NCBI RefSeq assembly: GCF_022539505.1
Contig: NC_061508.1
Span: 38,310,256 to 38,374,255 of the forward strand
Length of the DNA stretch: 64,000 nucleotides
Reading direction: 5' to 3'
DNA from: Lolium rigidum
Lineage: Eukaryota; Streptophyta; Magnoliopsida; Poales; Poaceae
Position numbers and translations under genes: made by a program. How positions within the stretch are numbered: position 1 is the stretch's first letter; each line of letters starts with the position of its first letter. A model generated the notes under the pieces. That model saw only the letters and a program-made list of their open reading frames with translations. It had not been told where the DNA came from and did not search any database. This document shows positions 11,312 through 23,125 of this stretch, piece by piece.

Positions 11312-12656
11312 TGATGACCCACAAGTATAGGGGATCGCAACAGTCTTCGAGGGAAGTAAAACCCAATTTATTGATTCGACACAAGGGGAGCCAAAGAATA
11401 TTTGTAAGCCTTAACAACGGAGTTGTCAATTCAGCTGCACTTGGAAATAGACTTGCTCGCAAGAATTTATCGAGTAGCAACAGCTTTATAGCGAAGAGCG
11501 TAGTGAAATATAAGCAGCAGTGTAATAAAGACAGCAATAGTGATTTTAGTAAACAACAGGATTAAAATACTGTAGACATAGGGATGGATGAACGGGCGCT
11601 GCATGGATAAGATAACTCATGTAATAATCAAGACAAGGCATTTGCAGATAATGGGGGTTCAGGTTGCTGTCACTCCGGCAACCCCACAATTAGCAAACGA
11701 ATACAAGATGTATTCTCCTAGACCCATAAAGGTGAAGTATCATGTAGTCGACGTTCACATGACACCACTAGAAGAATAACACCACAACTTAAATATCAAA
11801 CCATTAAATATTACTCAACATAGTTCACTACTAACATTTAGACTTCACCCATGTCCTCAAGAACTAAACGAACTACTCACGAGACATCATATGGAACATG
11901 ATCGGAGGTGATATGATGATGAATAACAATCTGAACATAAACCTTGGTTCAATGGTTTCACTCAATAGCATCAATAACAAGGAGTAATCAATACCGGGAG
12001 AGTTTCCCCTATGAAATAAGCAAGATTCAACCCTAGATGTTACAGCGGTGATGAGGTTCAGCGGTGGAGGTGACGGTGACGGTGGTGGAGATGATGGTGA
12101 TGATGATCCCAATGAAGTCCAGCTCGATGACGGTGACGATGGCGTCGATTTCCCCCTCCGGGAGGGAATTTCCCCGACGGATTTCAGCCTGCCGGAGAGC
12201 TCTTTTCTCTCTGGTGTTTTCCGCCCCGCGGAGGCGGCTGTGTCTCCTCGCGCTTATTCCCAGCACCTTAGGTTTTCGGGTAGATGAAGTACGCGAAAGA
12301 GAGGCGGCCGAAGGGGCTGTGGGCCCCCTCCCCACAAGGCGACGCGGCCAGGGCAGGGCCCGCGCCGGCCTATGGGGGGCCCATGGCGGCCCTCCTCGGC
12401 TCCTCATTTTGGCTGGCTCATTCTTCTGGAAAAATAAGATCTTCGGTGTAATTTCCGTCAATTGTTGATCTCCATAAATATTGCATTCTGACGGTGCTTT
12501 TTCCAGCAGAATCCTGACTCCGGTGAATGATTCTCCAATAATCATGAAACATGCAAAATAGATGAAATAACATAAGTATCATCTCTAAATATGAAATATA
12601 TCAATGAATAACAAGTAAATTATGATATAAAATAGTGATGCAAAATGGACGTATCA
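11312..12656 (-). repeat. 3' LTR of the minus Athila copy, divergent outer third
   Basis: Outer end tgatgacccacaagtatagg, inner end gtccattttgcatcac on the minus strand. The inner part, from about 11653 to 12656, matches the partner LTR (20297-21297) almost base for base. Apart from the last 22 bp, the outer 341 bp (11312-11652) has a sequence unrelated to the partner's 504 bp (19793-20296). The LTR is therefore 1345 bp against 1505 bp. Confidence 0.82.
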
Positions 12657-12668
12657 ACTCCCCCAAGC
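12657..12668 (-). promoter_or_regulatory. Polypurine tract next to the 3' LTR
   Basis: On the minus strand, aagcttgggggagt directly precedes the LTR start TGATACG. This is the expected plus-strand DNA priming site for a gypsy element. Confidence 0.75.
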
Positions 12669-14455
12669 TTAGACTTCGCTTGTCCCCAAGCGAAACCGAA
12701 CTCGATAAACAAGACCACATGTTTATGGAGTGAAGAGTCGATAAAAAAATACGGACAAGAAGCATCATATTAATTCACACAAGACATTCTAGTGAACAAC
12801 TTCCTCATATAATTCAACTTGAAACAAGTAGAAGGAAATCACAAATAAAGGTACATAGGAAATCATAATTGGTGATGGCAAACTTCGTTCTTGGTCAGAG
12901 AACAATTGACAGATTGTACTTATCTATCGAGCAGCGCTCTTATATTAAAGTTTATATGGCAAAACTTGCATACTCAATCATAATAATCTCCTCATAATCA
13001 TTGATAACTTTCAAAGCTATATTCATTTGGGTAAAACTTGTACTAAACAAGGAAGAATAAAAGGCATGATTAAATAGATCACAATATAGATGGTTGGATC
13101 ACAACAACTCAATTGCTTGCTTAGGATGGAGGGAAATAGGTTTACTGACTCAACATAAAGCAAAAGATAGGCCCTTCGCAGAGGGAAGCAGGGATTAAAT
13201 CATGTGCTAGAGCTTTTTAAGTTTTGAAATCATATAGAGAGCATAAAAGTAAAGTTTTGAGAGGTGTTTGTTGTTGTCAACGAATGGTAGTGGGTACTCT
13301 AACCCCCTTGCCAAACAGTACTTCCAAAGAGCGGCTCCCATGAAGGACGTTATCTCTACCAACGAAGGTAGATCATCCCTCTTCTCTTTGTTTACACATG
13401 TACTTTAGTTTTATTTATGGATGACACTCCTCCCAACCTTTGCTTTCACAAGCCATGGCTAACCGAATCCTCGGGTGCCTTCCAACATTTCACATACCAC
13501 GGAGGAGTGTCTATTTGCAAAATTAAGTTGCTTACTGATGGATCAGGGCAAAACATGTGAAGAGAATTATTAATGAAAGTTAATTAATTGGGGCTGGGAA
13601 CCCCGCTGCCAGCTCTTTTTGCAAAATTGTTGGATAAGCGGATGTGCCGCTAGTCCATTGGTGAAAGTTGCCCAACAAGATTGAAAGATGAAACACCACA
13701 TACTTCCTCATGAGCTATAAAACATTGACACAAATAAGAGATAATAACTTTTGAATTGTTTAAAGGTAGCACATGAAGTATTTACTTGGAGTGGCGCAAA
13801 ATACCACATAATAGGTAGTTATGGTGGACACAAATGGCATAGGTTTGGTTTAAAGGTTTGGATGCACGAGAGGCATTCCCTCTCAAGCATGTGTCTTTGG
13901 CTAGCAAGGTTGATTAGCAAGCATAAGAGTTGAGGGAAACAAACAAATATACATGTGATAGGAACAATCATGCATCTTTCTTGTAAGCACAAATAATTTT
14001 AACTTCAGAATACTAAGCTCATAGCTAACAAGAAAGATAATGAAATAACATATCTACATGTATTTCCTCTTTTCTACTTAAACTCAAAGTGTTGTTGCTA
14101 TTGACCAATGCTAAGTTTGCCAAAACCAAATAGATTTAATCAATGCTCCCAAAGTGATACCAATACTAACAACAAGATCAATCATATAATAGAGATTGCA
14201 AACTAAAATAAGGTGTGCAATATGTAAATGATAAAACTTCTCATTAATATTCCATAACGATAACTCACACCAAGGGATACATATAACCAACTAAAGAGAG
14301 ATACTTCCACACTGCAAACCATCTTATATGATAACTTCCCTACTCATGATATGACACTACTTGATAGTAAAAAGGTAAAAGATAGTGATGATGTGATACC
14401 GCGGCACTCCCCCAAGCTTGGAACAAACCAAGGGGGTGCCAATACCAATGATGAA
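12669..14455 (-). other. Athila 3' noncoding region
   Basis: About 1.8 kb of AT-rich DNA between the extra frame and the 3' LTR, with no open frame longer than about 60 codons and no recognisable motif besides a second purine tract at 14405-14420. Long 3' noncoding regions are normal for this lineage. Confidence 0.7.
14405..14420 (-). promoter_or_regulatory. Internal polypurine-tract-like site
   Basis: On the minus strand the sequence reads ccaagcttgggggagtgccg, repeating the core (aagcttgggggag) of the true polypurine tract at 12657, but 1.75 kb upstream of the LTR. The plus Athila copy has the same motif at 63781-63796, at the same place just after the extra frame. Confidence 0.55.
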
Positions 14456-14854
14456 TTACTCCTTCGGCGGTGGTGATGATGGGACGACCCTGATGGGAGC
14501 AAGGAACCGCTCTAGCATTCTGCGAAGTCGGTTGTTCTCCTCCTGAAGTATCTCCACTTCCCTTCTCAGAGCACGGTATTGATCACAAAATTCATCAGTA
14601 ACCCACAAAGCTTCCTCCAAGGCAGGGAAAGAGTTGAGGCTAGGAGCAGGTGGTAAAGGTCCCTGCAAGTTATGAGAAAAAGAACGCCGAGTGTTAACCG
14701 ATCCCACCAAGATTTGCTTACTACCAACAGCTTGTTGCTCTCTTTTTGATGGCATCTTCTTCACTTTCTCCTCGAAACTCTCATCCATCTTTCTCCACTC
14801 GGGATCTTGAATATCTTCCTCCGAAAGCCCCTTGCCCTTGTTGTTGGAGACCAT
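14456..14854 (-). CDS. Athila extra ORF downstream of pol (132 aa)
   Basis: Open frame of 132 aa after integrase, starting at the ATG of MVSNNKGKGLSEEDIQDPEW. The first 20 or so residues match the frame at the same site in the plus copy (63199-63744), and both end in SSPPPKE or SSPPPPKE. The middle differs strongly. The C-terminal third (YRALRREVEILQEENNRLRRMLERFL) has regular hydrophobic spacing and should form a coiled coil. Athila elements often carry an extra frame here, sometimes called env-like, but I see no signal peptide or membrane segment, so an envelope role is not supported. Function unknown. It has no intact partner genes in this copy. Confidence 0.6.
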   Translation of the reverse strand: MVSNNKGKGLSEEDIQDPEWRKMDESFEEKVKKMPSKREQQAVGSKQILVGSVNTRRSFSHNLQGPLPPAPSLNSFPALEEALWVTDEFCDQYRALRREVEILQEENNRLRRMLERFLAPIRVVPSSPPPKE

Positions 14855-15193
14855 GGTGCTTCTAGATCAAAAACAGATCCTGGCAGAAAACAGCTCGAAA
14901 CAAAACACGACGAGAAAACGATATACGGACCTCCAGGGGTTCGGGGGATTATATAGAAGAAATTTTCGCGTCAGAAGGAAAGTACCAGGTCGAACCAGAG
15001 TTGGAGAGGGACACCGAGGGGCCGTCCTCATAGGGCGGCGCGGCTAGGGTAGGGCCTGCGCCGGCCTATGGGGGCACGCCCTCGTGCGTCACCTCCTCTC
15101 CGTTTCGATCTCGTAATTTTTCACATTTTCCGAAAATAGCAAAAACATAGTTCGTAAAGTTAAACGCGGACTTTTTATTACCAGAACTGTTAC

Positions 15194-18106
15194 CTATTCA
15201 AAGTCGAACTCTGCAGAACTATCAATTTGACCTTTGATGAAAGCTTCCGGAGTCACCACTCGAATAACATCAACATCTTCATTATAAGAATCACCAGAGA
15301 TATAATTCTTGAGTCTTTGTCCATTCACCACTTGTGTGGCATCACCTTGCAGAGAACTAATTTTAATTGCCCCTGAACGATACACCTCCATAATGACATA
15401 TGGTCCTTCCCATTTTGAGAGCAATTTCCCTGCAAAAAATTTGAGATGAGACCGATACAATAGGACTTTATCCCCAACATTAAATTCTCTTTTGATAATT
15501 CTTCTATCATGCCATTTCTTAACTTTCTCTTTAAAGAGTTTAGCATTTTCATAAGCTTCACTTCTCCATTCATCTAGAGAACTCAATTATAGCAATCTCT
15601 TCTTACCGGCAAGTTTAGGATCTTTATTTAGTTCTCTTACAGCCCAATAAGCTTTGGGCTCTAGTTCTAAAGGTAAATGACAAGCTTTCCCATAAACCAT
15701 TTTATAAGGTGACATACCCATAGAATTATTATAAGCAGTTCTATAAGCCCATAGTGCTTCCTTCAATTTACTAGCCCAGTTCTTTCTAGATTTATTAACA
15801 GTCTTTTGCAAGATAGATTTAATCTCTCTATTTGATAATTCTACTTGCCCACTAGTTTGAGGATGATAAGCAGAAGCAATCCTATGATTAATACCATATT
15901 TAGCAAGAGTTTTTCTAAAACCACCATGAATAAAATGACAACCTCCATCAGTCATAATATATCTAGGAACTCCAAATCTAGGAAAATTAATATCTAAAAG
16001 CATTCTTAAAGAGGTCTCACCATCAGCACTTTTTGTGGGTATGGCTTCCACCCATTTAGTAACATAATCAACGACGACAAGTATATGAGTGTTACCTTCT
16101 GAAGAAGGGAAAGGACCCATGAAGTCAAATCCCCAACAATCGAATGGTTCAATAACAAGAGTATAGTTCATAGGCATTTCATTGCGTCTGGAGATATTAC
16201 CTACCCTTTGGCATTCATCACAAGATAAAATAAACTTTCTTGCATCTTTGAAGAGAGTTGGCCAATAGAAACCTGATTGTAGAACCTTTTGCGCGGTTCT
16301 ATCTCCGGCGTGATGTCCTCCATAAACACTACCATGACACTTACTCAATATCTCTTGTTGTTCATATTCGGGAACACATCTTCGCATAATACCATCCACT
16401 CCTTCTTTATATAAGTGTGGGTCATCCCAAAAATAATGCCTCAAGTCATAAAAGAATTTCCTCCTTTGTTGAGCTGAAAAGGTCGGAGGCAAGTACTTGG
16501 AAACAATAAAGTTAGCATAATCAAGCATACCAAGGACTATCTCGCGAGCTCACCTTTATTACAGACCAATTGTTCATTTGGAAAACTATCATTAACAGGA
16601 ACATGATCATAAGCAATATTTTCCAATCTAGACAAATTATCAGCAATGGGATTATCCAGCACCTTTCCTATCTATAATATGCAAATCAAATTCTTGCAAA
16701 AGAAGCACCCATCTAATAAGCCTTGGCTTAGCATCTTTCTTTTCCATAAGGTACCTAATTGCAGCATGATCAGTATGGATTGTAACTTTTGAATCAACAA
16801 TATAAGATCTTAACTTGTCACAAGCAAAGACTACAGGTAATAACTCTTTTTCAGTTGTAGCATAATTTCTTTGAGCAGCATCAAGAGTTTTAATAGCATA
16901 ATGAATAACATTCAATTTTTTATCTACTCGCTGTCCAAGGACATCACCTACAGCAAAATCACTAGCATCACACATGATTTCAAAAGGTAAGTTCCAATCA
17001 GGAGGTTCAACTATAGGAGCAGTTGTTAAGGCTTTCTTTAGAGTTTCAAAAGCTTCCTTACAATCATCATCAAAAACAAAAAGGTACATCTTTTTGAAGA
17101 AGATTAGTAAGAGGCTTTGAAATCTTAGAGAAGTCTTTAATAAATCTCCTATAAAACCCAAAGATGACCAAGAACACTACGAGTACCTTTAACATCCCTA
17201 GGATAGGGCATCTTCTCAATTGCGTCAACTTTAGCTCTATCAACTTCAATACCTCTCTCAGAAATTTTATGTCCCAATACAATTCCTTCATTAACCATAA
17301 AGTGGCATTTCTCCCAATTAAGAACAAGGTTAGTTTCTTCACATCTCTCAAAACTTTATCAAGGTTTCGCAAGCAATTATCAAAAGAATTTCCATAGACA
17401 GAAAAATCATCCATGAATACCTCTACAATATTCTCACAAAAGCCATGAAAAATAGTAGACATGCATCTTTGAAAAGTAGCAGGAGCATTACATAAAGCAA
17501 AAGGCATACGTCTATAAGCATAAGTTCCATAGGGACAAGTGAAAGTGGTTTTCTCTTGATCTTTAGTTTTAACAAGAATTTGTGAAAACCTGAATAACCA
17601 TCAAGAAAGCAAAAATGAGTATTTTTAGCTAACCTTTCTAACATTTGATCAATAAAAGGTAAAGGGTAATGATCTTTCTTAGTAACTTTATTAACTTTTC
17701 GATAATCAATGCACATTCTACACCCTACAACTACTCTTTGAGGGATGAGCTCATCATTATCATTAGGCACAACAGTCATTCCTCCTTTCTTAGGAACACA
17801 ATGCATAGGACTAACCCATCTACTATCAGCAATAGGATATATAATACCTGCTTCAAGAAGTTTTAATACCTCATTCCTTACCACATCCTTCATCTTAGAA
17901 ATTAGACGACGCTGATGTTCAACAACAAGGCTTTGCATCATCTCGCCTCGTTGATGGCATGTTGGCAAATAGAGGGAGAAATCCCCTTCAAATCATCAAG
18001 AGTATAGCCAATAGCTCCTCGGTGTTTCTTCAATATTTCCAATAACCTTTCTTCCTCAAAATCTGAAAGCTTAGAACTAATAATAACAGGATATATTTTC
18101 TTATCA
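15194..18106 (-). pseudogene. Athila reverse transcriptase, RNase H and integrase (broken)
   Basis: Right to left: reverse transcriptase with [30 protein letters not shown] and the intact FMDDFSVYG box near 17410. RNase H follows with [12 protein letters not shown] and [17 protein letters not shown]. Integrase has its zinc-binding HHCC ([15 protein letters not shown] ... CDECQRV), the core FDFMGPFP ... MTDGGCHF ... [10 protein letters not shown], and a chromodomain-less basic tail. Breaks are seen near 18110, 17560, 17390, 17110, 16640, 16550 and 15590. It is homologous throughout to 60110-62860 on the plus strand. Confidence 0.92.
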
Positions 18107-19780
18107 TCAATATGAGCATACTTGATTATCAGGCAACGGTTTTAAATCAAAAACATGATCTTCCTTTGGTGGTGGTGTTGTACCTAGATCTTCAACCGGC
18201 AAGTCATGTTTAAGAATAGGTTGACGAAGGAAAATTTCATCAAGCTCATTCCTTTCTTCCCTAAAGACTTCACTCTCACTATCCTCCAAATGTTGCTGCA
18301 AAGGATTATTAGGAGCAAGAGCAATAGATGCACACTGGTCAACTCTAAAATCATCACTAGGCAAATCAGCTTTATAAGGAGTTTTGGCAAATTTAGAGAA
18401 ATTAAACTCATAAGATTCACCGGCAAATTTAGTCACAATTTTCTCCTTCTTGCAATCTATAACAGCTCCACAAGTATTTAGAAAAGGTCTACAAAAAATA
18501 ATAGGGCAAGACTTACTAGCAGCAGAACCAAGTACCAAAAAGTCAGCAGGATATTTAATCTTACCACATAGAACTTCCACATCTCGAACAATACCAATAG
18601 GAGAGATAGTTTCTCTATTAGCTAGCCGAATAACCACATCAATATCTTCAAGTTCACAAGAACCAATTTCATGCATGATTTCTGTGTAAAGCTCATAAGG
18701 AATGGCACTAATACTTGCACCAATGTCGCATAAACCATAATAACAATGATCACAAATCCTAACAGAGAGCATAGGAACACTGGCTTTCCTAGACTTATTA
18801 GGATGCGAAACAATATTAGAAGCATCTTCACAAAAAATGATATGACCATCTTCTACATTTTCAGTCACAAAATCTTTAACTATTGCAATAGTAGGTTCAA
18901 CCTTTATTTGCTCTTCAGGTTCTATAGGTTTCTTTGCACTTTTATTAACCACACTAGTTATAACAGAATACTCCTTCATTTTAGCAGGGAAAGGAGTTTT
19001 TTCAATATAAGCTTCAGGAAGAATATGATCAACAATTTCAATTACAACACATTTATTTATAGATGAATCAGTTTTATCTTTGTACGGTTCATGATACTTA
19101 TCAAAATTCTTCCTAGGCAATTCAAAATGAGAGGCAAAAGCTTTATAAAAATTTGCAACAACTTGAGGGTCAAGACCATAAGTAGCACTCATATTACGAA
19201 ACTTATCAGTATCCATAAAAATTTCAATGCATTTCTAATCATAATTTATACCTGACCCTCTATCTTCATCGTTCTCCCATCCTTCAGTATTCGCCTGAAT
19301 CCGATCAAGAAGGTCCCTTTTAAACTCTTCTTTGTTGCGTGTAAATGATCCAGAACAAGTAGTATCCAGCACGGTTTTATCTTGAAAAGAAAGTCTTGCA
19401 TATAAATTATCAATGATGATATTACCAGGAAGCTCATGAATGGGGCATTTGAGCATTAAAGACTTCAATCTCCCCCATGCTTGGGCAATGCTCTCTCCAT
19501 CATGAGGCCAGAAATTATATATGCAGTTTCGGTCTTTGTGAATTTCACTTGGAGGATAGAATTTAGAATAAAATAGAGGCACAATATCCTTCCAATCAAG
19601 AGAATCCCCATTCTTCAGCAATTTATACCAATGCGCTGCTTTACCAGACAACGATATAGAGAATAGTTTCTTCCTAACTTCATCCATAGCAATACCTGCA
19701 CATTTGAATAACCCGCATAATTCATGTAAAAACAATAAATGATCTCTAGGATGGACTGTTCCATCCCCTGCAATGGCGCC
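18107..19780 (-). pseudogene. Athila gag-protease, N-terminus deleted
   Basis: Gag ([20 protein letters not shown], then AHWYKLLKNGDSLDW and [20 protein letters not shown]) is followed by an in-frame TAG at 19235-19237. The frame then continues to the aspartic protease ([14 protein letters not shown] near 18710). It ends early at 18107 through a small deletion relative to the plus copy. The start codon and first ~47 codons are missing: sequence next to the primer binding site runs directly into gag at GDGTVHPRDH. Confidence 0.9.
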
Positions 19781-19781
19781 A
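19762..19781 (-). promoter_or_regulatory. Hybrid, damaged tRNA-Asp-type primer binding site
   Basis: On the minus strand, 11 bp after the LTR end, it reads tggcgccattgcaggggatg. The first 12 bases resemble the intact site of the plus copy (TGGCGCCGTTGCCGGGGA), but the rest comes from gag. The match to the tRNA is thus cut short. Confidence 0.75.
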
Positions 19782-19792
19782 GAAAATAGTCT

Positions 19793-21297
19793 TGATGACC
19801 CACAAGTATAGGGGGGGTATCATAGTACTTTCGATAAATAAGAGTGTCGAACCCAACGAGGAGAAGAAGGTGTTGACAAGCAGCTTCGATGAAGGATTCA
19901 CCGTAAATGCTCACGGACAAGTATTCGGGGGTTTTGATATAGCAGATAAATAAAGTACAAGTAAATAAAATGCGAGAGTAATAGTTGCAGCAAGTGGCCC
20001 AATCCTTTTTAGCACAAAGGACAAGCCGGGTTGTTTACTTATAATGACCAAACGTTCTTGAGGACATACGGGAATTTAGTCTAGTGCTTTCGCTTCATAT
20101 AGTTGATTAATCTTCATTGTTTTGATAAGTGTTGTGTGGGTGAACCTACGCTAATGCATCGCCCTTCCTAGGACTAATACATACTTGTGATTATAATCCT
20201 TGCAAGCATCCGCAAATACAAGAAAGTAATTAAGATAAATCTAACCACAGCCTTAAACTCTGAGATCCTGCTATCCCTCCTGCATCGATATACCAACGAG
20301 GGTTCAGGTTGCTGTCACTCCGGCAACCCCACAATTAGCAAACGAATACAAGATGTATTCCCCTAGGCCCATAAAGGTGAAGTATCATGTAGTCGACGTT
20401 CACATGACACCACTAGAAGAATAACACCACAACTTAAATATCAAACCATTAAATATTACTCAACATAGTTCACTACTAACATTTAGACTTCACCCATGTC
20501 CTCAAGAACTAAACGAACTACTCACGAGACATCATATGGAACATGATCAGAGGTGATATGATGATGAATAACAATCTGAATATAAACCTTGGTTCAATGG
20601 TTTCACTCAATAGCATCAATAACGAGTAATCAATACCGGGAGAGTTTCCCCTATGAAATAATCAAGATTCAACCCTAGATGTTACAGCGGTGACGAGGTG
20701 CAGCGGTGGAGATGACGGTGACGGTGGTGGAGATGATGGTGATGATGATCCCAATGAAGTCCAGCTCGATGACGGTGACGATGGCGTCGATTTCCCCCTC
20801 CGGGAGGGAATTTCCCCGGTGGATTTCAGCCTGCCGGAGAGCTCTTTTCTCTCTGGTGTTTTCCGCCCCGTAGAGGCGGCTGTGTCTCCTCGCGCTTATT
20901 CCCAGTACCTTAGGTTTTCAGGTAGATGAAGTACGCGAAAGAGAGGCGGCCGAAGGGGGCTGTGGGCCTCCTCCCCACAAGGCGGCGCGGCCAGGGCAGG
21001 GCCCGCGCCGGCCTATGGGGGGCCCATGGCGGCCCTCCTCGGCTCCTCCTTTTGGCTGGCTCATTCTTCTGGAAAAATAAGATCTTCGGTGTAATTTCCG
21101 TCAATTGTTGATCTCCAGAAATATTGGATTCTGACGGTGCTTTTTCCAGCAGAATCCTGACTCCGGTGAATGATTCTCCAATAATCATGAAACATGCAAA
21201 ATAGATGAAATAACATAAGTATCATCTCTAAATATGAAATATATCAATGAATAAAGTAAATTATGATATAAAATAGTGATGCAAAATGGACATATCA
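19793..21297 (-). repeat. 5' LTR of the minus Athila copy (1505 bp)
   Basis: Minus-strand start tgatatgtccattttgcatc (21297), end ttgtgggtcatca (19793). It matches the 5' LTR of the plus copy (56523-58033, 1511 bp) along its full length, including the GC-rich block near 20975-21045 and the ATC/GAT-repeat stretch near 20700-20790. Confidence 0.9.
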
Positions 21298-21338
21298 AGG
21301 TACTCCTTTTAATAGAGTACCGGAGCAAAGCATTAACA

Positions 21339-23091
21339 TGATGGGGTTCGTTGCATAGAAAACAAAAAATTTCCTACCGCAAAGACGAATAAATCCAAGA
21401 TCTAATCTATGGAAAAACCAAGATCTAATCTATGAGATCTGAACAACGATATGGAGATGAGACTAACCCTCGAAGATTCCAAAGCCTACGAGATTAATCT
21501 CGTTGTTGGTGTAGACGATCGTTCCGGTGCTGCAATCCGGCAGCACTTCCGTACTCGATCGCGCGTACGGTGTCGATGAAGCCCCTTCCTCTCCCCATTC
21601 CAGCGGGTAGCGGAGGTGTGGTAGATCTCCACGGAATCCCAGCAGCACGACGGCGTGGTGGTGGTGGTGGAGAAGATTTGCTGCAGGGCTTCGCCTAAGC
21701 CTGCACATCGTATGGAGGAGGAAGAGAGGGGGCGGCTAGGGTTGGAGGAGAGGTGGTGTGGCCGGCCACCCCCTCCCCTCTTTATATAAGGGAGGGGTCG
21801 GCCTAGGGTTTCCCCCTGGCCCCACCTCCTTCCTTGGCCGGCGCCCCAAGGGGGGGAAGTCTTCCTCTTATCTCTTCGTTTAAACGCTTTAATCTCGAGA
21901 TAGATTCTATCTCTAAATTTAAACCATTTAAATTAGAGATAGATCTTATCTCTAAGGGGGGGCTGGCCTGGGCCCACATGTCACAGTGGGCTAGACCCAC
22001 CATGTCATGTGGCGCCTATGAGGCCTCTCCCGGGGTGGTGGGCCCACTGGTGGCCCTCTAGAACCTTCTAGAAGCTCCGGTCAAAACACCGGACTTTTTC
22101 CCGAACCCCGGAAAATAACTTCCCTTATATGAATCTTATTCTCCGGACTATTCCGGACCTCCTCGTGATATCCTGGATCCCATCCGAGACTCCGAACAAA
22201 AACTTCGGACTCCATCTCATATTCCGAATCTTCTTATGCGACATCGAACCTTAAGCGCGTCACCCTACGGTTCGCGAACTATGCAGACATGGTCGAGACT
22301 CCTCTCCGAGAAATAACCAATAGCGGGATCTGGAGATCCATAATGGCTCCCACATATTCAACGATGACTTTAGTGATCGATTGAACCATTTACATACAAT
22401 GCCGACTCCCTTTGTCACACGATATTCTACTTGTCCGAGGTTTGATCATCGGTATCTCCATACCTTGTTCAACCTCGTTACCGACAAGTACTCTTTACTC
22501 GTACCGCGGTATGTCATCTCTTATGATCCAATCATATGCTTGCAAGCTAATCAGATGACATTCCACCGAGAGGGCCCAGAGTATATCTATCTGTCATCAG
22601 GATGGACAAATCCCACTATTGATCCATATGCCTCAACTCACATTTTCCGAATACTTAATCCCATCTTTATAACCACCCATTTACGCAATGGCGTTTGATG
22701 TAATCAAAGTACTCTTCCGGTGTAAGTGATTTACATGATCTCATGGTCGAAGGACTAAGGCAACTATGTATCGAAAGCTTATAGCAAATTGAACTTAATG
22801 ACTTGATCTTATGCTACGCTCATTTGGGTGTGTGTCCATTATATCATTCAACTAATGACACAACCTTGTTATTAATAACATCCAATGTTCATGATCACGA
22901 AACCATGATCATCCATTAATCAACAAGCTAGTTATACAAGAGGCTTACTAGGGACTCCTTGTTGTTTACACAACACACATGTATCAATGTTTCGGTTAAT
23001 ACAATTATAGCATGGTATATAAACATTTATCATAAACACAAAGATATTATAATAACCACTTTATTATTGCCTCTTGGGCATATCTCCAACA
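21339..23091 (-). repeat. 3' LTR of the BARE/Angela-like copia (1753 bp)
   Basis: Minus-strand start TGTTGGAGATATGCCCAAGA at 23091, end aacgaaccccatca at 21339. The start resembles the TGTTGGAAATATGCCCTAGA of Angela/WIS/BARE elements, but the family is distinct. A purine-rich tract (aagtgggagatc) precedes it on the minus strand. Confidence 0.9.
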
Positions 23092-23125
23092 GATCTCCCA
23101 CTTGCACTAGAGTCAATAATCTAGA

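Larger units (their letters stand above)
11312..21297 (-). mobile_element. Athila-type gypsy retrotransposon, minus copy, chimeric LTRs
   Basis: Order on the minus strand: 5' LTR (21297-19793), primer binding site, gag-protease (from 19780), reverse transcriptase-RNase H-integrase (to 15194), an extra frame (14854-14456), a long 3' noncoding region, polypurine tract (12657-12668) and 3' LTR (12656-11312). Coding parts align closely with the plus copy at 58149-62860 but carry stops, frameshifts and a deleted gag start. The bases flanking the element (gtgct on the left, aggta on the right) do not match. With the unlike LTR ends, this suggests recombination between elements rather than a simple insertion. 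Confidence 0.9.

Noticed and set aside
12033..12545. Frames inside Athila LTRs (also 20690-21188 and 56590-57169)
   Set aside because: The same frames recur in each LTR on both strands because of GC-rich and trinucleotide repeats; no domain and not positioned as genes.
22381..22698. 105-codon frame in the copia LTR (also 39373-39690)
   Set aside because: Present in both LTR copies only because they are repeats; no start context or domain.
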